The notes beneath the pieces are model-generated. The model saw only the letters and a list, made by a program, of their open reading frames with translations. It was not told the origin of the DNA and did no database searches. This document shows positions 31,241 through 39,414 of a stretch of DNA of 41,513 nt, piece after piece (position 1 is the first letter of the stretch; each line of letters begins with the position of its first letter). Source of the stretch: Pseudomonas sp. (GTDB lineage Bacteria > Pseudomonadota > Gammaproteobacteria > Pseudomonadales > Pseudomonadaceae); contig NZ_JAMFRV010000327.1 in NCBI RefSeq assembly GCF_026224925.1, positions 1-41,513 of the forward strand, read 5' to 3'. Both the position numbers and the translations under genes were made by a program.

Positions 31241-32350
31241 TCAGGAAGGTAGTTTTATTCTCGGCGCTACTTCTTTCGCAATCAGTTCCAGCGAATTGAA
31301 CCAAGGCGACGGGTCATCGAAGTAATCGTGAGATTCGACCTGCATCGTGCCCCAGCCACCTGCCGCCTCAAACAAGGTGTTGATTTTGTCAGCAACGGTA
31401 TCCGGCGACCCGACTACAAATACGTTATCGACTAACCATTCGAGGTTTACGTCTGCCGCACTGGCGCCTTTATCTTTGATGAAGCCGTCCATCATCCCGA
31501 AACGCCACCAAATGGGTATCAGGTAACGTTCGAAGCAATAGCCAATGGGGCCTTCCATGACCAGGCGCTTCGCCTCTTTATCGGTGTCGGCCACGAATAC
31601 AGTTTGAGATACCGCATGGTTGGCGCGGCTAGGGGTATAACCCGCTTTATAAGCAGCATCGGAATACATGTCCCAATGGCTCTTGAGCGCATCAAGGCCC
31701 GAGTAAATGGACACTGGTTTAAAACCACGCTCTCCAGCCAAACGCATTGATGGCGAATTGAAACTGAAGCCGGTTACTGCGATATCGGGTGCCTTGCCAC
31801 CCCAAGGGCTAAAGTCTGCCAACATATGCTGCTGGTCTTCGGCGTTGTCAGCATGTGTCTCTTCTGGATAGCCTGCCTTCCAATATTTACCTTCCTGGAA
31901 GAACGGTTCACGCTTCCAGATTTTCTCCATGATATCCAAAGATTCCCGAACCATATCGTTAAGAAATTTGGTGTCTTCACCGCCCTTGATCCCGTGGATA
32001 TAAGACGACTGTGGATAGGCGCCTGCACCGATGCCAAGGAAATAACGGCCTTCGAGAATTTGCGACAGCCAGCCGATCATGATGGCCAGTTTGGCTGGAT
32101 GTTGATGAGGAAGAATGTGCGCCATGGGGGCGAACTTGATTCTGCTTGTCTGGAGTGCTGCCGCAGCGATGATCAGCTCGGGATTGGGAATGTTTTCCCA
32201 GCGTTGCGAGGCGTGTTCGGAAATCATCATTGAGCTAAAGCCGGCTTTGTCAGCTGCGATAGCGCTCTGTACACCCCAATCAAACGTCTGCCGAGCAGTG
32301 CGCTCCGGCTTCATGTAAGGATGGAAAATAAGACCGGTTTCCATAGGCAT
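31241..32350 (-). CDS. LLM-class (luciferase-like) flavin-dependent oxidoreductase
   Basis: METGLIFHPYMKPERTARQTFDWGVQSAIAADKAGFSSMMISEHASQRW; ILEGRYFLGIGAGAYPQ; ATG 32350 with ggagagaa RBS. Confidence 0.93.
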   Translation of the reverse strand: MPMETGLIFHPYMKPERTARQTFDWGVQSAIAADKAGFSSMMISEHASQRWENIPNPELIIAAAALQTSRIKFAPMAHILPHQHPAKLAIMIGWLSQILEGRYFLGIGAGAYPQSSYIHGIKGGEDTKFLNDMVRESLDIMEKIWKREPFFQEGKYWKAGYPEETHADNAEDQQHMLADFSPWGGKAPDIAVTGFSFNSPSMRLAGERGFKPVSIYSGLDALKSHWDMYSDAAYKAGYTPSRANHAVSQTVFVADTDKEAKRLVMEGPIGYCFERYLIPIWWRFGMMDGFIKDKGASAADVNLEWLVDNVFVVGSPDTVADKINTLFEAAGGWGTMQVESHDYFDDPSPWFNSLELIAKEVAPRIKLPS

Positions 32351-32471
32351 GGCGTTTCTCTCCTCTCTCTTTTTTATTTCTATTCTTAAGGTAAAACAGT
32401 CATACGGGCCGTACTCGGATGTCACGCAAAACCACGACTCGCAGTGAATATCCTATACAAATATTGCCAAG

Positions 32472-32487
32472 TCAACAGTAACGTTGA
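32472..32487. promoter_or_regulatory. Island operator candidate TCAAC-AGTAAC-GTTGA upstream of the LLM gene
   Basis: Perfect match to the shared palindrome. Confidence 0.65.
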
Positions 32488-32627
32488 ACAAGCAAAAATT
32501 AATTTTTACGGGCTCTGGTCTCATCAAAAAAAGGCCAGCACACCTCATCTTCCGCGGAGGACCAGCCACCACGAAACGATACAAGTTTTTAATCAACGTT
32601 ATCGTTTAACCAACCGAAAAACAGCGT

Positions 32628-34274
32628 TTATGCTTCTAACACATCGCACAATCGTTGCCTGAGTGCCTGCTTATTGACCTTGGTCGCGGACATGGGCCAG
32701 CTTCCAGCTTCGATGAAATAGACAGCTCGAGGGACTTTGTAGTTGGCTATCTGTCCTTTACAGAAAGCAATCAACTCATCGGCCGTTGCAGTGCAGCCCG
32801 GTTGCAGCTCGACAAACGCCACAGGCACCTCATCCAGTCGTGAGTCGGCTCGCCCTACTACCTCTGCAAGCTTTACCGCAGGATGGCTACAGAGAAAAGC
32901 CTCTACTTCAACCGCCGAGACATTCTCGCCGCCGACCTTCAACATGTCTTTGAGGCGACCGTTGAATACCAGTCCGCCGTCATCGTTGAAACGATAAAGA
33001 TCTCCGGTGTGTAACCAGCCCTGCGCGTCGATGGCTTGGGCGGTTTTTTCGTTATCGCGGTAATAACCAGACATGACACAGTAGCCCCGAACCAAAACTT
33101 CTCCGACCTTGCCGGGCAGAACATCATCGCCTGTGGAAGGGTCAACGATGCGCACATCAATACCCTCTGCAGGCCTGCCATGGCTGATGGCGCGCTGGGC
33201 GAGTGAATCGTCTGGCGAACTCAATGCGAAGATGCCAGACGTCTCGGTCATACCACATGCCTGAATAGCCTCAGCTTGCGGCAATAGTCGTTGCACGCGT
33301 TCTACCAGGGCTGGTGCGGTAATCAAAATAACAGTGCGTAACGCCAACAAGCGTTGTGAGTCGAACGTCGGATGATCCAGCAATGCCTGAACCACCGCCG
33401 GAAACCATGGCCAGATAGTTGTCACCTGCTCATCCATCATGAGTTTCAGCGCGCGACCAGGTTCAAAAAAGGCATCAGTGAGGTAAGTGCCCGCCGCGCC
33501 AATGGTGCCGATAAACGGTGCCAGAGACCCGATATGAAACAGCGGCCCTCCTCCCCACACAACATTCCCGCCCTTGGCCGCAAAACGGCTGCGTGCACGC
33601 TCTACAGAGCCTCGGGTAATAGCTTCATGGGTCAACATGCAGCCTTTGGGATGTGCGGTGGTGCCTGAGGTGTATACGGTCAACGCGATGTCGCACGTGC
33701 GAACACGCCTACGCAAGGCGTCCACACGATCAGGGGATACCTGCGCAATCAATGTGTCGAACTGATCCCGCCCGATAAACCCGGGCCGCTGCTTGCCGCG
33801 TAACAGCACTGCGACGCGTAGATTCGGCGCTTCAGGTAATGACAAATGCGTGGCGTCGGGGGCCACCGACAACGAGGGCAGCGCCGCACAAAACAGCTCG
33901 GTGAAATCAACGTACTCTTGGTCGTCTGCCGTGGTCAGCAATGCCGCGAGATGCGCATTACGGATGATAAAACCAATTTCGGCTGCCTTATGGCGGGCAT
34001 TCAACGGCACGATGACACACCCAAGCAGCGCCGCAGCAAAAAATCCTTCAGTGAATTCGATGCTGTTGGTCGACATGAGCCCGACGTTATCGCCAGGCAT
34101 AACACCCAACGCCAACAGCCCTTGCGCTGTTTTCACTGCGCCCTGCATTAATTGCGAATAGGTGCATCGATGCTCTGGTAGAACCAACGCAAATCGGTCT
34201 GGGTGAAGATGGGCTGCACGCACCAATAAATCCCCGATGGGAGACACCTCACACCACCCGCTGAAAAGCTCCAT
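32628..34274 (-). CDS. AMP-dependent acyl-CoA synthetase/ligase
   Basis: TVYTSGTTAHPKGCMLTHEA; GWLHTGDLYRFNDDGGLVFNGRLKDMLKVGGENVSAVEVEAFL; ATKVNKQALRQRL. Confidence 0.95.
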   Translation of the reverse strand: MELFSGWCEVSPIGDLLVRAAHLHPDRFALVLPEHRCTYSQLMQGAVKTAQGLLALGVMPGDNVGLMSTNSIEFTEGFFAAALLGCVIVPLNARHKAAEIGFIIRNAHLAALLTTADDQEYVDFTELFCAALPSLSVAPDATHLSLPEAPNLRVAVLLRGKQRPGFIGRDQFDTLIAQVSPDRVDALRRRVRTCDIALTVYTSGTTAHPKGCMLTHEAITRGSVERARSRFAAKGGNVVWGGGPLFHIGSLAPFIGTIGAAGTYLTDAFFEPGRALKLMMDEQVTTIWPWFPAVVQALLDHPTFDSQRLLALRTVILITAPALVERVQRLLPQAEAIQACGMTETSGIFALSSPDDSLAQRAISHGRPAEGIDVRIVDPSTGDDVLPGKVGEVLVRGYCVMSGYYRDNEKTAQAIDAQGWLHTGDLYRFNDDGGLVFNGRLKDMLKVGGENVSAVEVEAFLCSHPAVKLAEVVGRADSRLDEVPVAFVELQPGCTATADELIAFCKGQIANYKVPRAVYFIEAGSWPMSATKVNKQALRQRLCDVLEA

Positions 34275-34396
34275 TGCTCTCTCCCCATTTCGATGTCGTC
34301 GTGCGAGTCGAGCCCGCGAAACGTCCTATTTTTTGTTTTAAGAAGGCTGAAAAACACGCACCACTGCTTTTGCGTCAAAGCACCATGTACAACACT

Positions 34397-34528
34397 TTAA
34401 CTAATAGACATGAAATCCGCGCCCGCTTTTGCGCCCCAGATATCCGGCAAGCCTTGACCCGCTGGCACCCGAGCTATGCCGCAGCCCATTACTCCGGCAC
34501 CGATAATGCCAACCTTTTTGATTGCCAT
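34397..34528 (-). pseudogene. Truncated 3-hydroxyacyl-CoA dehydrogenase remnant
   Basis: MAIKKVGIIGAGVMGCGIARVPAGQGLPDIWGAKAGADFMSIS*: NAD-binding GxGxxG N-terminus joined to a possible C-terminal GxGfyDw-like segment; 43 codons. Confidence 0.6.
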
Positions 34529-34531
34529 GAA

Positions 34532-35302
34532 TCACAGCCCACGCCAGACAGGTTTTCGCTTTTCAACAAATGCGTTACGTCCTTCCAGCCGGTCGGCACT
34601 GAACGCATAATTTTCGATCGGCTCATAGCGTGTGCTCAACGCAGTTTCCAGCGAGGATTCAAGTCCTTGCCATGCGGCAGACTTGGCAGCCTGGTTGGCC
34701 AAAGGTGAGGCCAACACCACCTTTTCGGCCCAGCGTGCAGCTGCGGCTTGCAGGTCCGCGAACGGAACCACCTCATTGATCAGCCCGTGTTGCAGCGCAT
34801 CGCTTGCAGGCATGCGCTCGCCGGTAAGAATCATCGCCATGGCAATACGTGGCGGCAATTGACGCATGGTCCTGTGCAGTACACCGCACTCGCCGATGAT
34901 CCCGGCCTTGGTTTCCGGCACTGCAAACAGTGCTGAATCCGCAGCCACAATGATGTCTGCGCACAGTGCCAATTCGAAACCACCGCCCAGAACATAGCCC
35001 TGTACGGCAGCGATCATTGGCTTATTCAACTTCACCAAAGGCCCACCGACCCCCGTCAATCCGCCACCGAGGGCCATGCGCGAGGGCCGCTCGGCACCAC
35101 CACTGACGTCTGCGCCGACACAGAACGCCCTTTCACCTTCTGCAGAAAGCACAACGACCCATATCTCAGGATCACGGTTAATCTCGTGCCAGGCATCATG
35201 TAACGCTTGATCCATCTCGCTGTTGATTGCGTTCAAAGACTTGGGGCGGTTGAGCCGTACGTGGGCGACATGGCCCTCACAAAAAAACTCGATATCTGAC
35301 AT
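34532..35302 (-). CDS. Enoyl-CoA hydratase/isomerase (crotonase) family protein
   Basis: VRLNRPKSLNAINSEMDQAL; FCVGADVSGG; AAVQGYVLGGGFELALCADIIVAADSALFAVPETKAGIIG. Confidence 0.94.
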   Translation of the reverse strand: MSDIEFFCEGHVAHVRLNRPKSLNAINSEMDQALHDAWHEINRDPEIWVVVLSAEGERAFCVGADVSGGAERPSRMALGGGLTGVGGPLVKLNKPMIAAVQGYVLGGGFELALCADIIVAADSALFAVPETKAGIIGECGVLHRTMRQLPPRIAMAMILTGERMPASDALQHGLINEVVPFADLQAAAARWAEKVVLASPLANQAAKSAAWQGLESSLETALSTRYEPIENYAFSADRLEGRNAFVEKRKPVWRGL

Positions 35303-35327
35303 GAGTGCTTCTCTATATAGGTGAGGA

Positions 35328-35807
35328 TCAAGCGCGTCCGATGGGATTCGCTTCTTTAACGTGAAAGTCTTTCGACCCAGCGTTGCACAGCACACGCTTT
35401 TTGAAGCGCCATGCCCCGTCAACCTTCACGACTTCGTCCCGGTACTGCCCCCACACATGGCTGTCGGGCCGCTCGCGGCTGTAGCGGTGCCACGCATACA
35501 CGATCGAACGTACCTGGGCAGTTGCATCGTCGATGAACTCGACTTTGATATTCGACACATGGTGGCTGGTGCCCACGAAATACGTACCGATGCCTTCCAG
35601 CGTTTTGGCGTACGCCTCGCGCCCTACCGCACCGAAGTTAGGCGCATAGCTAATTTCACAGTCTTCTATAAACAGCTCGCTGAGCTCCTGGGGATGGTTC
35701 ATGTCCAGGTGGAAGGCGTAGTCGTAAATCAACGTCTTGATTTCGTCAGCAGCACTTAAGCGAAGCACTTGCGTGTAAAGCTCTTGCAAATCGACTGGCT
35801 CATTCAT
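35328..35807 (-). CDS. SnoaL-like / nuclear transport factor 2 family protein
   Basis: RLSAADEIKTLIYDYAFHLDMNHPQELSELFIEDCEISYAP; VWGQYRDEVVKVDGAWRFKKRVL. Confidence 0.88.
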   Translation of the reverse strand: MNEPVDLQELYTQVLRLSAADEIKTLIYDYAFHLDMNHPQELSELFIEDCEISYAPNFGAVGREAYAKTLEGIGTYFVGTSHHVSNIKVEFIDDATAQVRSIVYAWHRYSRERPDSHVWGQYRDEVVKVDGAWRFKKRVLCNAGSKDFHVKEANPIGRA

Positions 35808-35825
35808 CTTTCAGGCTCTATTTTG

Positions 35826-35841
35826 TCAACACGAAAGTTGA
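35826..35841. promoter_or_regulatory. Island operator candidate TCAAC-ACGAAA-GTTGA
   Basis: Perfect match, about 19 nt upstream of the SnoaL-like start on the minus strand. Confidence 0.65.
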
Positions 35842-35865
35842 TAATAGAATCAGTCAACACCAGCG

Positions 35866-35881
35866 TCAACAGACAGATTGA
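35866..35881. promoter_or_regulatory. Island operator candidate TCAAC-AGACAG-ATTGA (9/10)
   Basis: One mismatch to the shared palindrome. Confidence 0.4.
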
Positions 35882-35887
35882 TCGCTT

Positions 35888-35903
35888 TCAACACATCAGT
35901 TGA
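35888..35903. promoter_or_regulatory. Island operator candidate TCAAC-ACATCA-GTTGA
   Basis: Perfect match to the shared palindrome. Confidence 0.65.
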
Positions 35904-35919
35904 TTTTACTTTCCACAAA

Positions 35920-35935
35920 TCAACATCACCGTTGA
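35920..35935. promoter_or_regulatory. Island operator candidate TCAAC-ATCACC-GTTGA
   Basis: Perfect match, about 60 nt upstream of the second LLM gene. Confidence 0.65.
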
Positions 35936-35994
35936 CATAATCAAAATCAGATCGCATGCTTGCTTTCACAAGCCGCTTTCCCAGGAGAACAATA

Positions 35995-37149
35995 ATGAAA
36001 TTCAACTTGATGCAGACCGGCGTTATTGGCCGCCGCTATGAGATAGAAGCTGGCATGGCCGGGCAGCGGCCCGAGCTTTACCAACGGTTTCTTTCCGAGG
36101 TTAAGGATTACGTTCGCCTTGCGGACGACCTTGGCTACGCAGGCTATTGCCAGCCGGAACATCACCTGCAGATCGAAGGCTTTGAGATTAACAACCACCC
36201 TGGCATGTTTAGCCTGTTCGTCGGCATGCACTCCAAACGCCTCAAAGCAGGAATCATGGGCTACACCCTGCCTACGCATAACCCGGTACGTATTGCCGAA
36301 GAAATTGCCACCCTCGACCATATGTTGCAGGGCCGCTTGTTCGTAGGATTCACCCGGGGTTACCACGCGCGTTGGGTAGATTCATACGCCGCTATTCGCG
36401 GCGTTTCTGCAACCACCGTCGATATGGTCAAGTCCAAGGACGCCATGGACGAGCTCAACCGCGAGATTTTCGAAGAGTCCCTACAAGTCATTAAAAAGGC
36501 TTGGACCAATGACGTGTTCAGCCATAAAGGCAAACATTGGGAGTTCCCGCCAAACGGCGGCTCCGCTGGCCACCCTGCCTACGCTGAGTTTGGCAAAGGC
36601 ATGGACAAGGACGGCATTGTCCGCCAGATCGGCATCGCACCGCTGTGCTATCAAAAACCGCATCCACGCATCTACGGCGGTTTCGCCGGCAGCATGAAAA
36701 CCGTCGACTTCTGGGCACGCGAAGGCGGCAAGCCAATTGTCCTGTCGGGTGACCTGGACTTCTGTGAAGCCCTCTGGAAACGCTATGCGGAGAGTGCCAA
36801 GCAAGCAGGCAATGAAGTCGCACGCGAAGAGGTCGCGGCATGGGGTGGCTTCTTGATGTTGACCAATGACAAAACCAAAGCCCGCGAGCTAATGGCTGAG
36901 CACCAATGGTTTTGGGACAAGTGGTTCATTCCGTTTGGTCAGCGCATGCCCAACGTCCTGATTGGTTCAGCAGACGAGATCGCCGACCGCATCGGTGAGG
37001 CTCATGACCGACTGGGTTTCAATGAGCTGTTCCTGATGTTCGGCCAGGGTCACCTCAACCCAGATCAAAACAACGAAGAACTGGAGAAATTCGCCAGTCT
37101 TGTAGCGCCGCGGTTTGCGACCAAAGGCGCAGACGGCATATTTGCCTGA
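35995..37149 (+). CDS. LLM-class (luciferase-like) flavin-dependent oxidoreductase, second copy
   Basis: MKFNLMQTGVIGRRYEIEAGMAGQRPELYQRFLSEVKDYVRLADDLGYAGYCQPEHH; HMLQGRLFVGFTRGYHARWVDSY; RBS aggag. Confidence 0.94.
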   Translation: MKFNLMQTGVIGRRYEIEAGMAGQRPELYQRFLSEVKDYVRLADDLGYAGYCQPEHHLQIEGFEINNHPGMFSLFVGMHSKRLKAGIMGYTLPTHNPVRIAEEIATLDHMLQGRLFVGFTRGYHARWVDSYAAIRGVSATTVDMVKSKDAMDELNREIFEESLQVIKKAWTNDVFSHKGKHWEFPPNGGSAGHPAYAEFGKGMDKDGIVRQIGIAPLCYQKPHPRIYGGFAGSMKTVDFWAREGGKPIVLSGDLDFCEALWKRYAESAKQAGNEVAREEVAAWGGFLMLTNDKTKARELMAEHQWFWDKWFIPFGQRMPNVLIGSADEIADRIGEAHDRLGFNELFLMFGQGHLNPDQNNEELEKFASLVAPRFATKGADGIFA

Positions 37150-37163
37150 GTGCTCGCTCGCTA

Positions 37164-37187
37164 CCCAGCGCCGCACACGGCGCTGGG
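37164..37187. other. Intercistronic hairpin between LLM and flavin reductase genes
   Basis: cccagcgcc-gcacac-ggcgctggg, perfect 9-bp stem. Confidence 0.7.
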
Positions 37188-37218
37188 CCTACACACTTTG
37201 CCGATTGCAGGATCAGCC

Positions 37219-37770
37219 ATGACCATAAAACAACAGCACGAAGCCATTCAGCCATTGGACCCGAAAAGGTTTCGCCAGGTGCTTGGGCAATATCCTACGG
37301 GCGTCTGCGTGATCACCGCGATACAAGAGGACAACGCACCTGCAGCCATGGTGGTCGGATCCTTTACTTCAGTCTCCCTCGATCCACCCTTGGTTGCGTT
37401 CTTGCCCGACCGAGCGTCTTCAAGCTGGCCAAAAATTCAGGCCGCAGGAAAGTTCTGCGTGAACATTTTAGGGGCTGACCAGGAGGACGTATGCCGACGT
37501 CTCGCGTCCAAAGCTACTGATAAATTCATCGGCACGGTGTATCGACTCTCCCCGCTGGGTTCTCCGATTATTGAGCAAAGCGTCGCGTGGATAGATTGCG
37601 ACATGCAAGCCATTCACGAGGCCGGTGACCATTACATTGTGATTGGCCTGGTCCATGACCTGGAAATCGAACAAGGCGGCCTGCCGCTAGTATTCTTCCA
37701 GGGCAGCTATGGCCAGTTTTCGCCATTGGGGCTAGCCACAGCAAAAGAACGCAGCGCAACCAGCGTCTAA
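37219..37770 (+). CDS. Flavin reductase family protein
   Basis: FRQVLGQYPTGVCVITAIQEDNAPAAMVVGSFTSVSLDPPLVAFLPDRASSSWPKIQAAGKFCVNIL. Confidence 0.94.
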   Translation: MTIKQQHEAIQPLDPKRFRQVLGQYPTGVCVITAIQEDNAPAAMVVGSFTSVSLDPPLVAFLPDRASSSWPKIQAAGKFCVNILGADQEDVCRRLASKATDKFIGTVYRLSPLGSPIIEQSVAWIDCDMQAIHEAGDHYIVIGLVHDLEIEQGGLPLVFFQGSYGQFSPLGLATAKERSATSV

Positions 37771-37797
37771 GGACGACACTCACGCTGAGGTATTGAA

Positions 37798-38580
37798 ATG
37801 ATCGATGAACAAGAAGCGTGTGCATGCCTGAGTGTCAACGGGATGATCGCAACGATTACCCTGAACAAGCCCACAGCTTATAACGCCATTGATACAGACA
37901 TGGCCTTGCGCTTGAAATTGCTCGCATTGGAAGTAGAGGCACGAAAAGACATTCGCGTACTGGTATTAGCCGGTGCAGGTAAATCGTTCTGCGCTGGCGG
38001 TGATCTGGATTTCTTCGTCAGGCATATCGATGATCTCGCCCCACCCATTACTCAACTACTGACCGACCTGAATATCTTTCTGCTGGTTTTGCAGCGGATG
38101 CCAGCGCTAGTGCTGACCAGCGTTCAGGGTGTGGCGGCAGGCGCCGGCTTTTCACTGGCCTTCATGGGGGATTTTTGTATAGCGGCCGATAATGCAAGAC
38201 TGCGTCCGGCTTACATCCAAATAGGTTTGTCACCCGATGCCGGCGGCACGGCGGCCCTGGTTCGCGCTGTAGGTCCACGGCGTGCCATGCAGTTGTTTTT
38301 GGCTGAACAGGAAGTCAGTGCGCAACAAGCAATGCAGTGGGGCATGGTCGCTCGCGTTGTACCGGCTGTAGAACTTAAACAGCAGACAGAAGCCTTCGCC
38401 CTTCGTTTGGCACTGTGGGAACCCAAGGCAGCAGCGGCTACCAAACGACTGATCATGCATTCAGCCGGCACAAAACTGCATATACAACTGGAGGAGGAAT
38501 TAAAAGCAGTGGTCAGTTGCATGGACTCGGAGTCGTTTAAACTCAAACTTCGGCAGTTGCGGCAAAATCGACACAATTGA
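37798..38580 (+). CDS. Enoyl-CoA hydratase/isomerase (crotonase) family protein
   Basis: ATITLNKPTAYNAIDTDMALRL; KSFCAGGDLDFF; GVAAGAGFSLAFMGDFCIAADNARLRPAYIQIGLSPDAGGTAAL. Confidence 0.93.
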   Translation: MIDEQEACACLSVNGMIATITLNKPTAYNAIDTDMALRLKLLALEVEARKDIRVLVLAGAGKSFCAGGDLDFFVRHIDDLAPPITQLLTDLNIFLLVLQRMPALVLTSVQGVAAGAGFSLAFMGDFCIAADNARLRPAYIQIGLSPDAGGTAALVRAVGPRRAMQLFLAEQEVSAQQAMQWGMVARVVPAVELKQQTEAFALRLALWEPKAAAATKRLIMHSAGTKLHIQLEEELKAVVSCMDSESFKLKLRQLRQNRHN

Positions 38581-38590
38581 CCCACCAACT

Positions 38591-38611
38591 ACCGGCTCGC
38601 AACGAGCCGGT
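38591..38611. terminator. Hairpin between convergent ECH and TetR genes
   Basis: accggctc-gcaac-gagccggt, perfect 8-bp stem. Confidence 0.6.
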
Positions 38612-38632
38612 CAGCCTTCAATCCAAACTGTA

Positions 38633-39280
38633 TCAGACACGCATGCCATCGAAAAATATCCGGGAAAACGTGCCCGCGATCTCAGCAGCGCCATATTTTC
38701 CGTCTGGCTTGTGCCAACGATGGGTCCAGTTAAGCATGCCGAATATTGCGTTCGCTGCAAGCACAGGCACGATATCGTCGCGCAGCAATCCTTTGGCGAT
38801 ACCTTGGGTAATCAAGCCCATCGCAGCTTTCTCAAATCGATGGGTCTGCTGTGCCATGTCCTGGGCCCAGTTAGTGCCCTCTTCCGCGACAATATGCATT
38901 TGCTCCTGAATGTACACGTACATGTACGGGTAGCATTCGTCATAGGAAATCATCAGAAGCTCAATGAGCCTCTCGAGCTTCTGCACCGGGTCAAGCGAGC
39001 GCATGCGCAGCAAGCTCTCCACTTCGGCAATATTCTTGTCGACCGAGCTTTTAATCACTTCCTTGAAGAACTCGTCCTTGCTACCGATGTAGTAGTAAAC
39101 ACTCGCACGGTCCAGATTTGCGGCTTTGGCAATATCGTTCAAGGTGGTGGCTTTATAGCCTTTGTCCTTGAACAACATGGCGGCCACTCGAACCAGCTCA
39201 TCGCGCTTGGCTTTGTATTCGACACTGCCGTCGGCCAATGCAGCCTTGCGACGGCGAGAAATGTTGCTTGTATCGGCCAT
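38633..39280 (-). CDS. TetR/AcrR family transcriptional regulator
   Basis: KRDELVRVAAMLFKDKGYKATTLNDIAKAANLDRASVYYYIGSKDEFFKEVI. Confidence 0.95.
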   Translation of the reverse strand: MADTSNISRRRKAALADGSVEYKAKRDELVRVAAMLFKDKGYKATTLNDIAKAANLDRASVYYYIGSKDEFFKEVIKSSVDKNIAEVESLLRMRSLDPVQKLERLIELLMISYDECYPYMYVYIQEQMHIVAEEGTNWAQDMAQQTHRFEKAAMGLITQGIAKGLLRDDIVPVLAANAIFGMLNWTHRWHKPDGKYGAAEIAGTFSRIFFDGMRV

Positions 39281-39414
39281 AAAACCAGATGCTCCCTTGG
39301 TGTGATCCGTCGACAGAGCGAGGTAACACGTTGTTTGGTGCGCCACCCTCTGGCACATGGCGAATATGTTAGCACTGATGGGGCATTCCCTTTAGCTCCG
39401 CGCTATAGGGAGGT

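Noticed and set aside
39281-39414. Operator copy upstream of tetR itself (autoregulation)
   Set aside because: No TCAAC-N6-GTTGA-like palindrome seen between tetR and the upstream ECH gene.
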